Source of the DNA: Robiginitomaculum sp.
Lineage (GTDB): Bacteria > Pseudomonadota > Alphaproteobacteria > Caulobacterales > Maricaulaceae
DNA length: 15,578 bases
NCBI GenBank assembly: GCA_021647805.1
Contig: JAKITZ010000028.1
Location: 1-15,578, forward strand
Reading direction: 5' to 3'
Positions 1 to 7,472 of this stretch are shown here, piece after piece. The position numbers and the translations under genes are program-made. Below the pieces are notes generated by a model. The model saw nothing but the letters and a program-made list of their open reading frames with translations. It was not told the origin of the DNA and did not search any database. Every line of letters begins with the position of its first letter. The first letter of the stretch is position 1.

Positions 1-1
1 T

Positions 2-64
2 CTTTTCCCGATTGGCCTGTTCTTGTACATAAAGCTGTCTAAACATTTTGCGGATGCCTTGTAA
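2..64 (+). CDS. ABC-2 type polysaccharide/O-antigen export permease, C-terminal end (partial)
   Basis: Only the last 20 codons are present, ending in TAA at 62-64. The peptide has a hydrophobic stretch (FPIGLFLYIKL) followed by KHFADAL. This resembles the usual end of Wzm-type permeases: a last membrane helix, then a short tail ending in a FADxL-like motif. The stop overlaps the ATG of the next gene, a Wzt-type ATPase, by one base (TAATG), which suggests translational coupling. Permease next to ATPase is the normal order of such export operons. The identification rests on a very short tail plus this context. Confidence 0.6.
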   Translation, partial: LFPIGLFLYIKLSKHFADAL

Positions 65-1449
65 TGCCTAACAAATCTTCAACAAAAACTCCCAAGAAGC
101 CTGTTGTTAAGGCCAAGAAGAGTAAGGTTCTGGTTGCCGACGCTCTACCAAAGGACTTGGCTATCAAATCATCTTCTTTGCCAGTTGGGGAAGAGCTTGC
201 ACTACAGATATCACAAGTATCGAAGGCCTATGGTACGCTATTTGATCTATCATTTGCTAATCTCTGGAAATTCTTGAAGACGAGAAAAATATCATCTTTT
301 CGGAGCAGCAAAGCGACCTTTGCCCTAGATGGGATCGATCTGGAAGTACGCAAGGGTGAGCTGATGGGTATTATTGGGCGCAATGGTGCCGGCAAAAGCA
401 CTTTGCTCAAAGTAATCTCTGGCGTTTCCGCATCTAGCAAGGGAGACATAAAGATCAATGGCTCCGTTTTTCCAATGATCGAACTAAATGCAGGTATGAA
501 CCCGTCTTTCACCGGGCGTGAAAATGTGCGACTTTTGGCAACAATCATGGGTATGAGTAAAAAAGAAATCGATAAACGCATGCCAGAAATACAGGAATTC
601 TGTGATTTAGGTAAGTGGTTCGACCGGCCTGTTCGCCAATACTCCAAAGGCATGCCCGGAAGGCTGGGCTTTGCTGTGGCTGTGCATGCCGACGCTGAAA
701 TTTTACTTATTGACGAAGTTTTGGCCGTCGGAGATATAAATTTTCGCGAAGCATGTAGCCTGAAAATGCAAGAGCTTCGAGATGAGGGCAAGACTGTAGT
801 GCTGGTTTCTCATAATATGACGGCAATTACACACCTCTGTTCCCGCGCAGCCTTCATCGAGCAAGGCAAGGTAGAGTATATCGGGCCATCAGAGATGGCG
901 GTAAAGCGATATACTGAATTTATGCGTAATATCAGCCTTCGTAAATTGCAAAAAAGCCTGAAATCTAGCGCTGCGGTCGAGCAGCAAGAAGGGTTCGTCT
1001 TATCTAATGTGGAGATCGCAGATGTCTTAGGTCAGAGCGGCGCGGCCTTGAATTCAGAACACGGCCTACAGATAGCTTTCGATTATGTAACCCCGGCCGA
1101 TTTCAAGCAAGGAACAGCGTTCGTGCGGTTGTTCAATCAAGATGGGGTAAAAGTTTTATCAGAGCTTTGCGAAATGCGCATAGCCAAAAAACCGGACGAA
1201 TTGCGCCGGGTCGCGTTCAATTTTAGTAAGGGTATTCCTCTGCCGTCTGGAAGATATACCTTGCAAGTCGGAATTACCGGATCGTACTCAGACAGCGGAG
1301 AAATGGCAATTGGTGAACGGGAATTTACTGTGATTAATGCACGTAGACTAGGAGAAGGGGTTGTATCTTGTGCTTTCAAAGTACAACAGGCTAGCGTAGA
1401 TCAATTCGAAGCTCTTAAGGAAAAAGAAAAAATCAAGAAAAAAGCTTGA
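64..1449 (+). CDS. Wzt-type ABC transporter ATP-binding protein, polysaccharide/O-antigen export
   Basis: This is the ATPase of a Wzm/Wzt-type exporter, which moves lipid-linked polysaccharide across the inner membrane; 461 aa. Visible motifs are Walker A GRNGAGKST (residues 105-113), the region ELNAGMNPSFTGRENV (140-155), signature YSKGM (193-197), Walker B ILLIDE (213-218) and switch His250. Residues about 300-440 form a second, beta-rich domain (LQIAFDYV, LPSGRYTLQVGI). It fits the Wzt C-terminal domain that in this family recognises the end of the glycan chain. The start overlaps the stop of the preceding permease fragment. Two oddities: the first 40 residues are Lys/Ser/Thr-rich and precede the ATPase fold, and the protein ends in a Lys-rich tail. 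The signature is followed by PGRLGF where relatives commonly have YxRLAF. The transported glycan cannot be told. Teichoic acid type TagH ATPases are related but less likely here. Confidence 0.9.
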   Translation: MPNKSSTKTPKKPVVKAKKSKVLVADALPKDLAIKSSSLPVGEELALQISQVSKAYGTLFDLSFANLWKFLKTRKISSFRSSKATFALDGIDLEVRKGELMGIIGRNGAGKSTLLKVISGVSASSKGDIKINGSVFPMIELNAGMNPSFTGRENVRLLATIMGMSKKEIDKRMPEIQEFCDLGKWFDRPVRQYSKGMPGRLGFAVAVHADAEILLIDEVLAVGDINFREACSLKMQELRDEGKTVVLVSHNMTAITHLCSRAAFIEQGKVEYIGPSEMAVKRYTEFMRNISLRKLQKSLKSSAAVEQQEGFVLSNVEIADVLGQSGAALNSEHGLQIAFDYVTPADFKQGTAFVRLFNQDGVKVLSELCEMRIAKKPDELRRVAFNFSKGIPLPSGRYTLQVGITGSYSDSGEMAIGEREFTVINARRLGEGVVSCAFKVQQASVDQFEALKEKEKIKKKA

Positions 1450-1482
1450 AGTCAATAAAAATTTGAGAATGAGGCATCGAGG

Positions 1483-2454
1483 TTACGACACTCGAAACCC
1501 GCTAAACACACTTAGGGCAGCTGTCAGGTCGCTGTCATTAGTAGCAAAGAAAGTAAATAATTCCACGTAGTCTCCCGCGACTAGGTCAAGGGTGTTACTT
1601 AAGCTAATTGTGTTATTGGAGGAGGTTGTTGCCGGGCTATACTCTGTTTGCGTAAATAGTTCCTGCACACCATTTTTAAATAGTGTTAAATAGATGATTG
1701 TTGGTGGCGTGCCATCGCTGGAAAGTTTGACGATCCCTTCAAAATGGTATTGGCCGTCCACAGGTATATTCAGGCGTTTTGTCCCTATGTCATAGTCATT
1801 ACTGCGATCATAATTCTCTACATTGGTATCAATTTTGACCCAGTTATTGGCCGCAATATACTGTTTGTAATTACAATAAACCTGAAAGCTCGGATTTTGC
1901 GGGAATGTAACAGTGCCTGTTGTATTTTCTACGACAATTGCGTCTGTAAACAAAATGCCATCTGGCGAGACCTTTACGGTATAATTGGTATCCCCCAATA
2001 ACCCGGCTAGGGCGTGTGTTTGAAATCCGGTTTGGTAGTTTATTGCTGCATCATCATTATCACTGGTTCTGCTAAGTCGTTGCAAATAGCCTGCCGGTTG
2101 TGCTGCAAACATGGCATTTGGCAGATCCGTCCATGCTGACCCATTAAACACACACAGAATGCCTTCAGATAAAACCCAAGCGATCCATCCGTTTTTTGGT
2201 GTATGGAATTCCCAAGCACCATCTTGATAGCTTGCAACATTTTGATCCTGATTAACCCAATCTTCTGTGGCTGCTGTACCAATCAGATAAGATGTACCGT
2301 TAACGGGGGTTGTTGGCGGTGTGAGTAACCCACGTTCAACCACATTTAGTTGTACAAGTGCATCTAACGAACGAATGGCTTGGTTAACAGTTACATGCTT
2401 TTGGGCTTGTGCTTCAACGAGATAGGTTAGATCCAAATTCGGGGTTTTGTTCAT
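1483..2454 (-). CDS. DUF2793 protein with C1q/TNF-like C-terminal domain
   Basis: With the chosen start the protein has 323 aa. Residues 1-111 carry the DUF2793 pattern: NLDLTYLVEAQAQKHVTVN, then RSLDALVQL, and Trp-rich GAWEFHTPKNGWIAWV and FNGSAWTDL. This family is common in alphaproteobacteria and prophage-like regions; its function is not known. Residues about 187-323 look like a C1q/TNF-type jelly roll (GQYHFEG, TLFKNG, LDLVAGDYVELF, ending SGFRVS), a fold often used in surface or tail-fibre-like proteins. I chose the ATG at 2454 because AAGGA lies seven bases upstream; an ATG at 2502 adds 16 residues but has no visible ribosome binding site. No signal peptide is seen. The gene converges on the Wzt gene with a 33-base gap. 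A role at the cell surface, or as a phage-derived tail protein, is inference. Confidence 0.75.
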   Translation of the reverse strand: MNKTPNLDLTYLVEAQAQKHVTVNQAIRSLDALVQLNVVERGLLTPPTTPVNGTSYLIGTAATEDWVNQDQNVASYQDGAWEFHTPKNGWIAWVLSEGILCVFNGSAWTDLPNAMFAAQPAGYLQRLSRTSDNDDAAINYQTGFQTHALAGLLGDTNYTVKVSPDGILFTDAIVVENTTGTVTFPQNPSFQVYCNYKQYIAANNWVKIDTNVENYDRSNDYDIGTKRLNIPVDGQYHFEGIVKLSSDGTPPTIIYLTLFKNGVQELFTQTEYSPATTSSNNTISLSNTLDLVAGDYVELFTFFATNDSDLTAALSVFSGFRVS

Positions 2455-2723
2455 CGCATCATCCTTAGTTGTTAAGGTGTTCACCATAAAGGCATGGGAC
2501 ACGAATAGGATTGATTATAGTTATCCCCGTTTTAAAAAGGGTGGTAGCCAAATACGTAAACACAAAAATATTTACCAAAAAAAGCGGTTGCTTGGCTATT
2601 ACATTGTTTGTTTGAGGGCGGTCTATACAAAACACGAAATAGAAAATTACGGGTTATTAGGCTTTAAAAACGGTTTAGTTATGTGTTGAAACATTATCCT
2701 TGAAAGTGCCAATCATGTATAAG

Positions 2724-4637
2724 TTATGATTCAGTCCGTACTATGAATTCATTTTTCTGTAGATAATCAATAATTTTCATTGCCGCTTCTTCTGCGGATA
2801 AACTCAAAGTGTTAATTTCAATTTCCGGGGCGTGAGGCGCTTGGTACTCACTATCAATACCCGTAAAGTTTTTGATTTCTCCACGACGTGCCTTTGCGTA
2901 AAGACCTTTTACATCCCGTTTTTCGGCTTCTTCAAGAGATGTGTTGATATAAATTTCAACAAACTCGTCTTTATTGACAGTGCACCGCGCGTCGTTTCTT
3001 TCGGCTGTAAACGGAGAGATAAATGCAACCAGAACAATAAGGCCGGCATCAACCATAAGTTTTGCTGTTTCGCTAATCCGCCTAATATTTTCTACTCGGT
3101 CTATGTCTGTAAATCCCAAGTCTTTATTTAACCCGTGTCTGATATTATCTCCATCAAGAAGGTAAGTATGCCGGCCAATATCAAACAGTTTTCTTTCGAC
3201 TAAATTAGCTATGGTAGACTTTCCTGAACCACTTAGGCCGGTAAACCAGAGAATGACCGGCTTTTGGTGTTTTTGTTCGGCTCGCTGGGTTTTGCCTACC
3301 TGTGTGTTTTGCCAGACAATATTTGCAGCTCTACGCAAAGAGAAATTTATAACTCCCATTCCAACCGTATCATTGGTTTGGCGGTCAATAAGGATGAAGC
3401 TTCCTGTTTGTCGATTGTTTGAATAAGGGTCAAATGCAATAGGTTCATCAAGATATATGTTACATAAACCCACTTCATTCAATTTGAGAATGTTGCCGGC
3501 TTCTTTGGAAAAGTCGTTCACGTTAACTTTATGTTTTAAAGATGTGACCGTAGCAGGTACTGTCTTATTTATTGTTTTGAGTAAGTATCCCCGTCCAGGA
3601 AAAAGGTGTTTCTCTGCCATCCATAAAATATGCGCTTGTATTTGATTTGACTGTTGTGCAGGATGCGAGCGGCCACAAATTAAGTCGCCACGAGAAATGT
3701 CAATTTCGTCATGTAAGGTTAATGTAACGGATTGATGTTTACGGGCATATTCCAAATCATTCCCCATAGTTACAATCTTTTTCACCTTTGACTTTTGTCC
3801 GGAAGGAATGACAATTATCTCATCTCCTACATTGACCTGCCCTGAGGCAATTGTTCCTGAAAACCCGCGAAAATTTAAATCTGGACGGTTTACCCATTGA
3901 ACAGGAAATCGAAATTCGCCGTCATTTTGGTTGGAATTCACATCAACTGTTTCAAGGTGTTGCAACAAACAAGACCCCTGATACCAAGGCATGCGCTCGG
4001 ACTTGGTTGTTATATTATCTCCATTTAATGCTGATATAGGAATGCATCTTATATGATCAAAGCCAAGGCTTTTAGAAAATGAACGAAAATCTTCCTCAAT
4101 TGAATTAAACGTGTATTGAGAATAGTCTGCCAAATCCATCTTGTTTATAGCTACTACTATGGATTTTATCCCAAGCAAGGAAGCGATGTAGCTGTGCCGG
4201 CGGGTTTGCACTTGAATGCCGTGACGGGCATCAATAAGAAGGATGGCTAAGTTAGCCGTTGATGCACCTGTTGCCATGTTTCGTGTGTATTGTTCATGTC
4301 CGGGTGTGTCTGCAACAATGAATTTTCTTTTACTTGTTGAGAAAAATTTATACGCAACATCAATGGTTATTCCCTGCTCCCTTTCAGCGGCCAAACCGTC
4401 AACCAATAATGCGAAATCAATTTCGCCGCCTTGTGTGCCGAATTTTTTACTATCATTTTTGATTGCGTTAAGTTGGTCTTCATAAACAAGTTTGCTATCA
4501 TATAATAGCCTGCCAATGAGCGTGGATTTTCCATCATCGACACTGCCACATGTAATAAATCGCAAAAAACTTTTTTCTTTTTGGGTTTTGAGATAACTAA
4601 CTATGTCTTTGGAAATTATTTGCTCTTGGTCAGTCAT
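2724..4637 (-). CDS. cysNC: Bifunctional sulfate adenylyltransferase subunit 1 / adenylylsulfate kinase (CysN-CysC fusion)
   Basis: This 637-aa fusion makes PAPS. The GTPase subunit drives APS formation by CysD, and the kinase then phosphorylates APS. The CysN part has all GTPase motifs: G1 GSVDDGKST (31-39), G2 GIT (89-91), G3 DTPGH (110-114), G4 NKMD (165-168) and G5 SAL (202-204), followed by EF-Tu-like beta domains to about residue 440. The CysC part starts near 455 and shows P-loop GLSGSGKST (467-475), DGDN (495-498) and SPFTAER (541-547); relatives usually have Arg where Thr544 stands. The ATG shares its A with the cysD stop (TAATG) and has AAGGG eight bases upstream, so the pair is coupled. 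The same architecture occurs in NodQ. PAPS can feed sulfate assimilation or sulfotransferases; no cysH is in the window. Confidence 0.96.
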   Translation of the reverse strand: MTDQEQIISKDIVSYLKTQKEKSFLRFITCGSVDDGKSTLIGRLLYDSKLVYEDQLNAIKNDSKKFGTQGGEIDFALLVDGLAAEREQGITIDVAYKFFSTSKRKFIVADTPGHEQYTRNMATGASTANLAILLIDARHGIQVQTRRHSYIASLLGIKSIVVAINKMDLADYSQYTFNSIEEDFRSFSKSLGFDHIRCIPISALNGDNITTKSERMPWYQGSCLLQHLETVDVNSNQNDGEFRFPVQWVNRPDLNFRGFSGTIASGQVNVGDEIIVIPSGQKSKVKKIVTMGNDLEYARKHQSVTLTLHDEIDISRGDLICGRSHPAQQSNQIQAHILWMAEKHLFPGRGYLLKTINKTVPATVTSLKHKVNVNDFSKEAGNILKLNEVGLCNIYLDEPIAFDPYSNNRQTGSFILIDRQTNDTVGMGVINFSLRRAANIVWQNTQVGKTQRAEQKHQKPVILWFTGLSGSGKSTIANLVERKLFDIGRHTYLLDGDNIRHGLNKDLGFTDIDRVENIRRISETAKLMVDAGLIVLVAFISPFTAERNDARCTVNKDEFVEIYINTSLEEAEKRDVKGLYAKARRGEIKNFTGIDSEYQAPHAPEIEINTLSLSAEEAAMKIIDYLQKNEFIVRTES

Positions 4638-5674
4638 TAGAAATACCCTTCCCGCTTTTTGTCCTCCATGCTGGCTCCATTATCTGCATCAATGATTCTT
4701 CCCTGTCGTTCAGATGTTTTAGTTATCAGCACCTCACGAATAATATCCGGAAGAGTGCTGGCAGAGCTTTCTATCGCGCCAGTCAGAGGGTAGCAGCCAA
4801 GGGTGCGAAACCGTACCATTTTTTCTTGAGGTTTTTCGCCATCTTTTAAGGGCATTCTATCGTCATCTACCATTATCAATGCACCACCTCGATCAACGAC
4901 TTTACGCGGTGCTGCAAAATAAAGCTCAGGTATTTGAATTTGTTCCGTATAAATATATTGCCAGATATCTAGTTCCGTCCAATTGGATAATGGAAATACA
5001 CGCATGCTTTGCCCCTTAGAAATACGCGCATTATATATATTCCAAAGCTCGGGGCGTTGATTTTTTGGATCCCATTGGTGCGATGTCGTCCTAAAGGAGA
5101 AAATTCTCTCTTTGGCTCTGGATTTTTCCTCGTCGCGCCGTGCGCCGCCAAATGCCGCCGTAAATCCATAGTGATCCAAAGCCTGTTTGAGGCCTTGTGT
5201 TTTCATTATATCAGTGTGTGTTACAGAGCCATGCGTGAACGGATTGATGTTTTGCTCAAGTCCATCTGGGTTTGTATGTACAAGTAGTTTAAGCTTTAAT
5301 TCTTTCATGCGTCTGTCTCTGAACGCAATCATTTCTTTGAATTTCCAGCCTGTATCAATATGCAAAAACGGAAAAGGAGGCAAAGAGGGGTAAAAAGCTT
5401 TTAGGGCAAGGTGCAACATCACGGAGCTGTCTTTACCAACGCTATAGAGCATAACAGGGTTTTCACATTGGGCGATAACTTCGCGCATAATGTGAATGCT
5501 TTCAGCTTCTAATCTTTGTAGGTGGTTCAAAGGAGTTGCCTGAGGTATTGTGTCATCTCTTAGGTGCGCTTCAATTTCTAATGTTTCGAGTTTCTGAAAT
5601 GCTGTTTCTAAGGTTTTTAGCGTGCATTGTCCGCCATTTTTTAGCCGCGTAAGACCTTTGCCATCGTTAAGCAA
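4637..5674 (-). CDS. cysD: Sulfate adenylyltransferase subunit 2 (CysD), with in-frame N-terminal extension
   Basis: CysD transfers AMP from ATP to sulfate, giving APS, together with CysN. The core runs from the TTG at 5530 (NHLQRLEAES) to the stop: 297 aa, close to the usual 300. It has the PP-loop SVGKDSS (core residues 30-36), HIDTGWKF, FGGARRDEEKSRAKER and the tail KKREGYF. The frame is open far upstream of this core. The bound given is the furthest TTG (5674), but it has no ribosome binding site and cuts the extension in half. The likelier starts are TTG 5530 (weak AGG eight bases upstream) or a non-standard ATT at 5770 (GGAG seven bases upstream), which would give a 377-aa HTH-CysD fusion. 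The stop overlaps the cysNC start. The identity of the core is certain; the start is not. Confidence 0.93.
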   Translation of the reverse strand: MLNDGKGLTRLKNGGQCTLKTLETAFQKLETLEIEAHLRDDTIPQATPLNHLQRLEAESIHIMREVIAQCENPVMLYSVGKDSSVMLHLALKAFYPSLPPFPFLHIDTGWKFKEMIAFRDRRMKELKLKLLVHTNPDGLEQNINPFTHGSVTHTDIMKTQGLKQALDHYGFTAAFGGARRDEEKSRAKERIFSFRTTSHQWDPKNQRPELWNIYNARISKGQSMRVFPLSNWTELDIWQYIYTEQIQIPELYFAAPRKVVDRGGALIMVDDDRMPLKDGEKPQEKMVRFRTLGCYPLTGAIESSASTLPDIIREVLITKTSERQGRIIDADNGASMEDKKREGYF

Positions 5675-5770
5675 TTTGCGTGAAATTGTTGAAAGCGAGA
5701 GAGTGCCTTGCTTAGATAGGTTTTCAGCGCGCTCAATAAGCTGTGCGATATGATTTATCGTATATGAAAT
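5531..5770 (-). other. In-frame helix-turn-helix-like domain upstream of the CysD core
   Basis: The frame of cysD stays open up to a TGA at 5783-5785. Read from the ATT at 5770 it encodes about 80 residues before the CysD core. They include HIAQLIERAENLSKQG, LSLSTISRKLLNDGK, LTRLKNGGQCT and LKTLETAFQKLETLE. I recognise this spacing (LI.RAE, then LS.ST.S, then NDGK, then L..GG, then TLE.A) from small alphaproteobacterial regulator or phage-repressor-like proteins. A linker of about 15 residues joins it to NHLQRLEAES of CysD. There is no ATG, GTG or TTG that would include the whole domain. It is either a real N-terminal fusion made from a non-standard start, or a regulator remnant. The family match is from memory. 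Confidence 0.5.
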
Positions 5771-5834
5771 AGCCTTACTCCATCAATAATTCTGGGTATA
5801 TTTATTCATGCGAGTTTACTATGCACGTATTATC

Positions 5835-5850
5835 GTGGGATTCCTACCAC
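5835..5850. promoter_or_regulatory. Imperfect palindrome, possible operator
   Basis: GTGGGATTCCTACCAC has four perfectly paired outer bases on each side (GTGG/CCAC) and one more A-T pair within. It lies just downstream of the candidate cys promoter, where a repressor or a leader hairpin could act. The pairing is weak and the element occurs only once in the window. Confidence 0.25.
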
Positions 5851-5870
5851 TTCGGCGAAACTATCTTGAT

Positions 5871-5899
5871 TTTATCTCATTTTATATGAAGCTGTGCAA
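5871..5899 (-). promoter_or_regulatory. Candidate sigma70-type promoter for cysD-cysNC
   Basis: On the minus strand TTGCAC (5899-5894) and GATAAA (5876-5871) are 17 bases apart. The match to TTGACA/TATAAT is modest (3/6 and 4/6). Transcription would begin near 5864, leaving a leader of roughly 95 bases before the ATT at 5770 that contains the palindrome at 5835-5850. Confidence 0.25.
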
Positions 5900-6003
5900 G
5901 ACGCATAGGCCGAGCATGTATTCCATAAGCGGGACTATTCTTCATGGGTGTCTAAATCAACTATAAGTATTTGTGAAAATATTATTAGCTATAAAAATAA
6001 TGA

Positions 6004-6032
6004 TTGTGAACGCTTATTAAATTCTCTATACG
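6004..6032 (+). promoter_or_regulatory. Candidate sigma70-type promoter for ahcY
   Basis: TTGTGA (6004-6009) and TATACG (6027-6032) are separated by 17 bases, each matching the consensus hexamer at four of six positions. The start would be near 6039, giving a short leader of about 27 to 39 bases before ahcY. Confidence 0.35.
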
Positions 6033-6065
6033 CCTCTAGTTAATGTTTTCGTATATGAGTAAATA

Positions 6066-7370
6066 ATGGGATTTAAGATGACTCGACAAGATTTTAAAGT
6101 TGCAGATATCTCTTTGGCCAATTGGGGTCGTAAAGAAATTAATATTGCCGAAACAGAAATGCCGGGTCTTATGGCGCTGCGAGCTGAATTTGGAGAAAGT
6201 AAACCTTTGAAAGGCGCGCGCATTGCCGGCTGTCTTCACATGACTATCCAGACAGCGGTTTTGATTGAAACACTGACCGCGCTTGGCGCTGAAGTACGTT
6301 GGTCGTCCTGTAATATTTTCTCTACTCAGGATCAAGCTGCGGCTGCCATTGCCGTCACAGGTGTTCCTGTTTTTGCCTGGAAAGGATTAACCGACGAAGA
6401 GTTTTGGGAGTGCATTCATACTACTGTTAAGGGTCCAGATGGTTGGACACCAAATATGATTTTGGATGATGGTGGCGATTTGACCGTGCTTATGCATGAA
6501 GAATATCCAGAACTTATGAAAGATATTAGGGGTCTCTCAGAGGAAACAACAACTGGTGTGATGCGTCTTTACCAAATGGAAAAAGCGGGCAAATTGGTTG
6601 TGCCTGCAATCAATGTTAATGACAGTGTAACCAAATCTAAGTTTGATAATTTGTATGGTTGTAAAGAAAGTCTGGTAGACAGCATTAAACGCGCTACCGA
6701 TGTTATGATTTCTGGCAAAACTGTTGTAATTTGCGGGTTTGGTGATGTTGGCAAAGGCTCTGCTGAAAGTTTGCGTTCACAAGGTGCGCGCGTGAAGATC
6801 ACTGAAATTGACCCGATTTGCGCGCTCCAGGCCGCAATGGAAGGTTATGAAGTTGTGACAATGGATGAAGCCGCACCGGTTTGCGATATTTTTGTTACGG
6901 CTACTGGTAATAAAGATGTTATTACCGTTGACCATATGCGAGCCATGAAGGATCGTGCAATCGTTTGTAATATTGGGCATTTTGATAGCGAAATTCAAAT
7001 TGACGCACTACGCAATTATGAGTGGGACAATGTGAAACCACAAGTTGATGAAGTTGTTTTCCCGGACGGCAAGCGCCTAATTATTTTGGCTGAAGGCCGT
7101 CTTGTTAATCTTGGTTGCGGCACAGGTCACCCGAGCTTTGTTATGTCTGCCAGTTTCACCAATCAGGTGTTGGCACAAATAGAACTTTGGGAAAATTATA
7201 AAGACTACGAAAACAAAGTCTATGTGCTTCCTAAACACTTGGACGAAAAAGTTGCTAAACTTCATCTTGCTAAGTTGGGGGCCAAGCTGTCAAGATTGTC
7301 AGACGAACAATCCGAATACCTCGGTTTGCCTGTTGACGGACCATATAAGCCTGATCAATATCGATATTAA
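6066..7370 (+). CDS. ahcY: Adenosylhomocysteinase (S-adenosylhomocysteine hydrolase)
   Basis: It hydrolyses S-adenosylhomocysteine to adenosine and homocysteine in the cytosol, relieving product inhibition of methyltransferases; 434 aa. By alignment with the human enzyme the active-site residues are present: His58 (GCLHMT), Asp135 (LDDGGD), Glu160 (SEETTTG), and Lys190 and Asp194 (TKSKFDNLYG). The NAD-binding loop is GFGDVGKG (224-231). The C-terminus YKPDQYRY is the family signature that reaches into the neighbouring subunit. The 40-residue insertion of many bacterial enzymes is absent, so the length is close to the human form. An ATG at 6078 (MTRQDFKVADIS) with GGGA six bases upstream is an equally good start. 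metK follows after 102 bases, so the two probably form one SAM-cycle unit. Confidence 0.97.
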   Translation: MGFKMTRQDFKVADISLANWGRKEINIAETEMPGLMALRAEFGESKPLKGARIAGCLHMTIQTAVLIETLTALGAEVRWSSCNIFSTQDQAAAAIAVTGVPVFAWKGLTDEEFWECIHTTVKGPDGWTPNMILDDGGDLTVLMHEEYPELMKDIRGLSEETTTGVMRLYQMEKAGKLVVPAINVNDSVTKSKFDNLYGCKESLVDSIKRATDVMISGKTVVICGFGDVGKGSAESLRSQGARVKITEIDPICALQAAMEGYEVVTMDEAAPVCDIFVTATGNKDVITVDHMRAMKDRAIVCNIGHFDSEIQIDALRNYEWDNVKPQVDEVVFPDGKRLIILAEGRLVNLGCGTGHPSFVMSASFTNQVLAQIELWENYKDYENKVYVLPKHLDEKVAKLHLAKLGAKLSRLSDEQSEYLGLPVDGPYKPDQYRY

Positions 7371-7472
7371 AAATAAGATTACATTCAAGGCTGCACACTT
7401 TTCTGCCGCCGTCTCACACCTCTAAAAATAACTACAAAAAATTTGAAGAGCTTTAAAACATAAGAGTGCGTT

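Larger units (their letters stand above)
5786..6065. other. Divergent intergenic region between the cys genes and ahcY
   Basis: This stretch of about 280 bases has no convincing gene. It must hold the promoters for the leftward cys genes and rightward ahcY. I see one promoter-like pair for each direction, an imperfect palindrome at 5835-5850, and an in-frame eight-codon ORF (ATG at 5809, TGA at 5785) ahead of cysD on the minus strand. I looked for SAM-II, SAM/SAH and SAH riboswitch cores, which would suit these genes, and found none by eye. Confidence 0.6.

Noticed and set aside
228..791. Open frame of 187 codons opposite the Wzt gene
   Set aside because: It lies wholly antisense to a clear ABC ATPase and its product has the Ser/Pro-rich look of a shadow frame.
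2525..2540. Palindrome CCCGTTTTAAAAAGGG upstream of the DUF2793 gene
   Set aside because: One central mismatch pair and mostly A/T; it cannot be told from chance and has no second copy in the window.
2711..2731. AATCAT/ATGATT hairpin as terminator of cysNC
   Set aside because: Only six A/T-rich pairs with a nine-base loop, overlapping the stop codon, and no T-run after it on the minus strand.
5765..5809. TGA read as tryptophan, joining ATG 5809 to cysD
   Set aside because: TGA serves as a normal stop elsewhere, for example at the end of the Wzt gene (1447-1449), so a recoded genetic code is not supported.
5877..5945. 22-codon ORF on the minus strand in the cys-ahcY gap
   Set aside because: No ribosome binding site and no recognisable product; it also lies over the candidate cys promoter.
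7371..7472. Possible SAM or SAH riboswitch before metK
   Set aside because: None of the SAM-II, SAM/SAH or SAH aptamer cores I know can be read here or in the 5786-6065 region; a covariance-model search would settle it.
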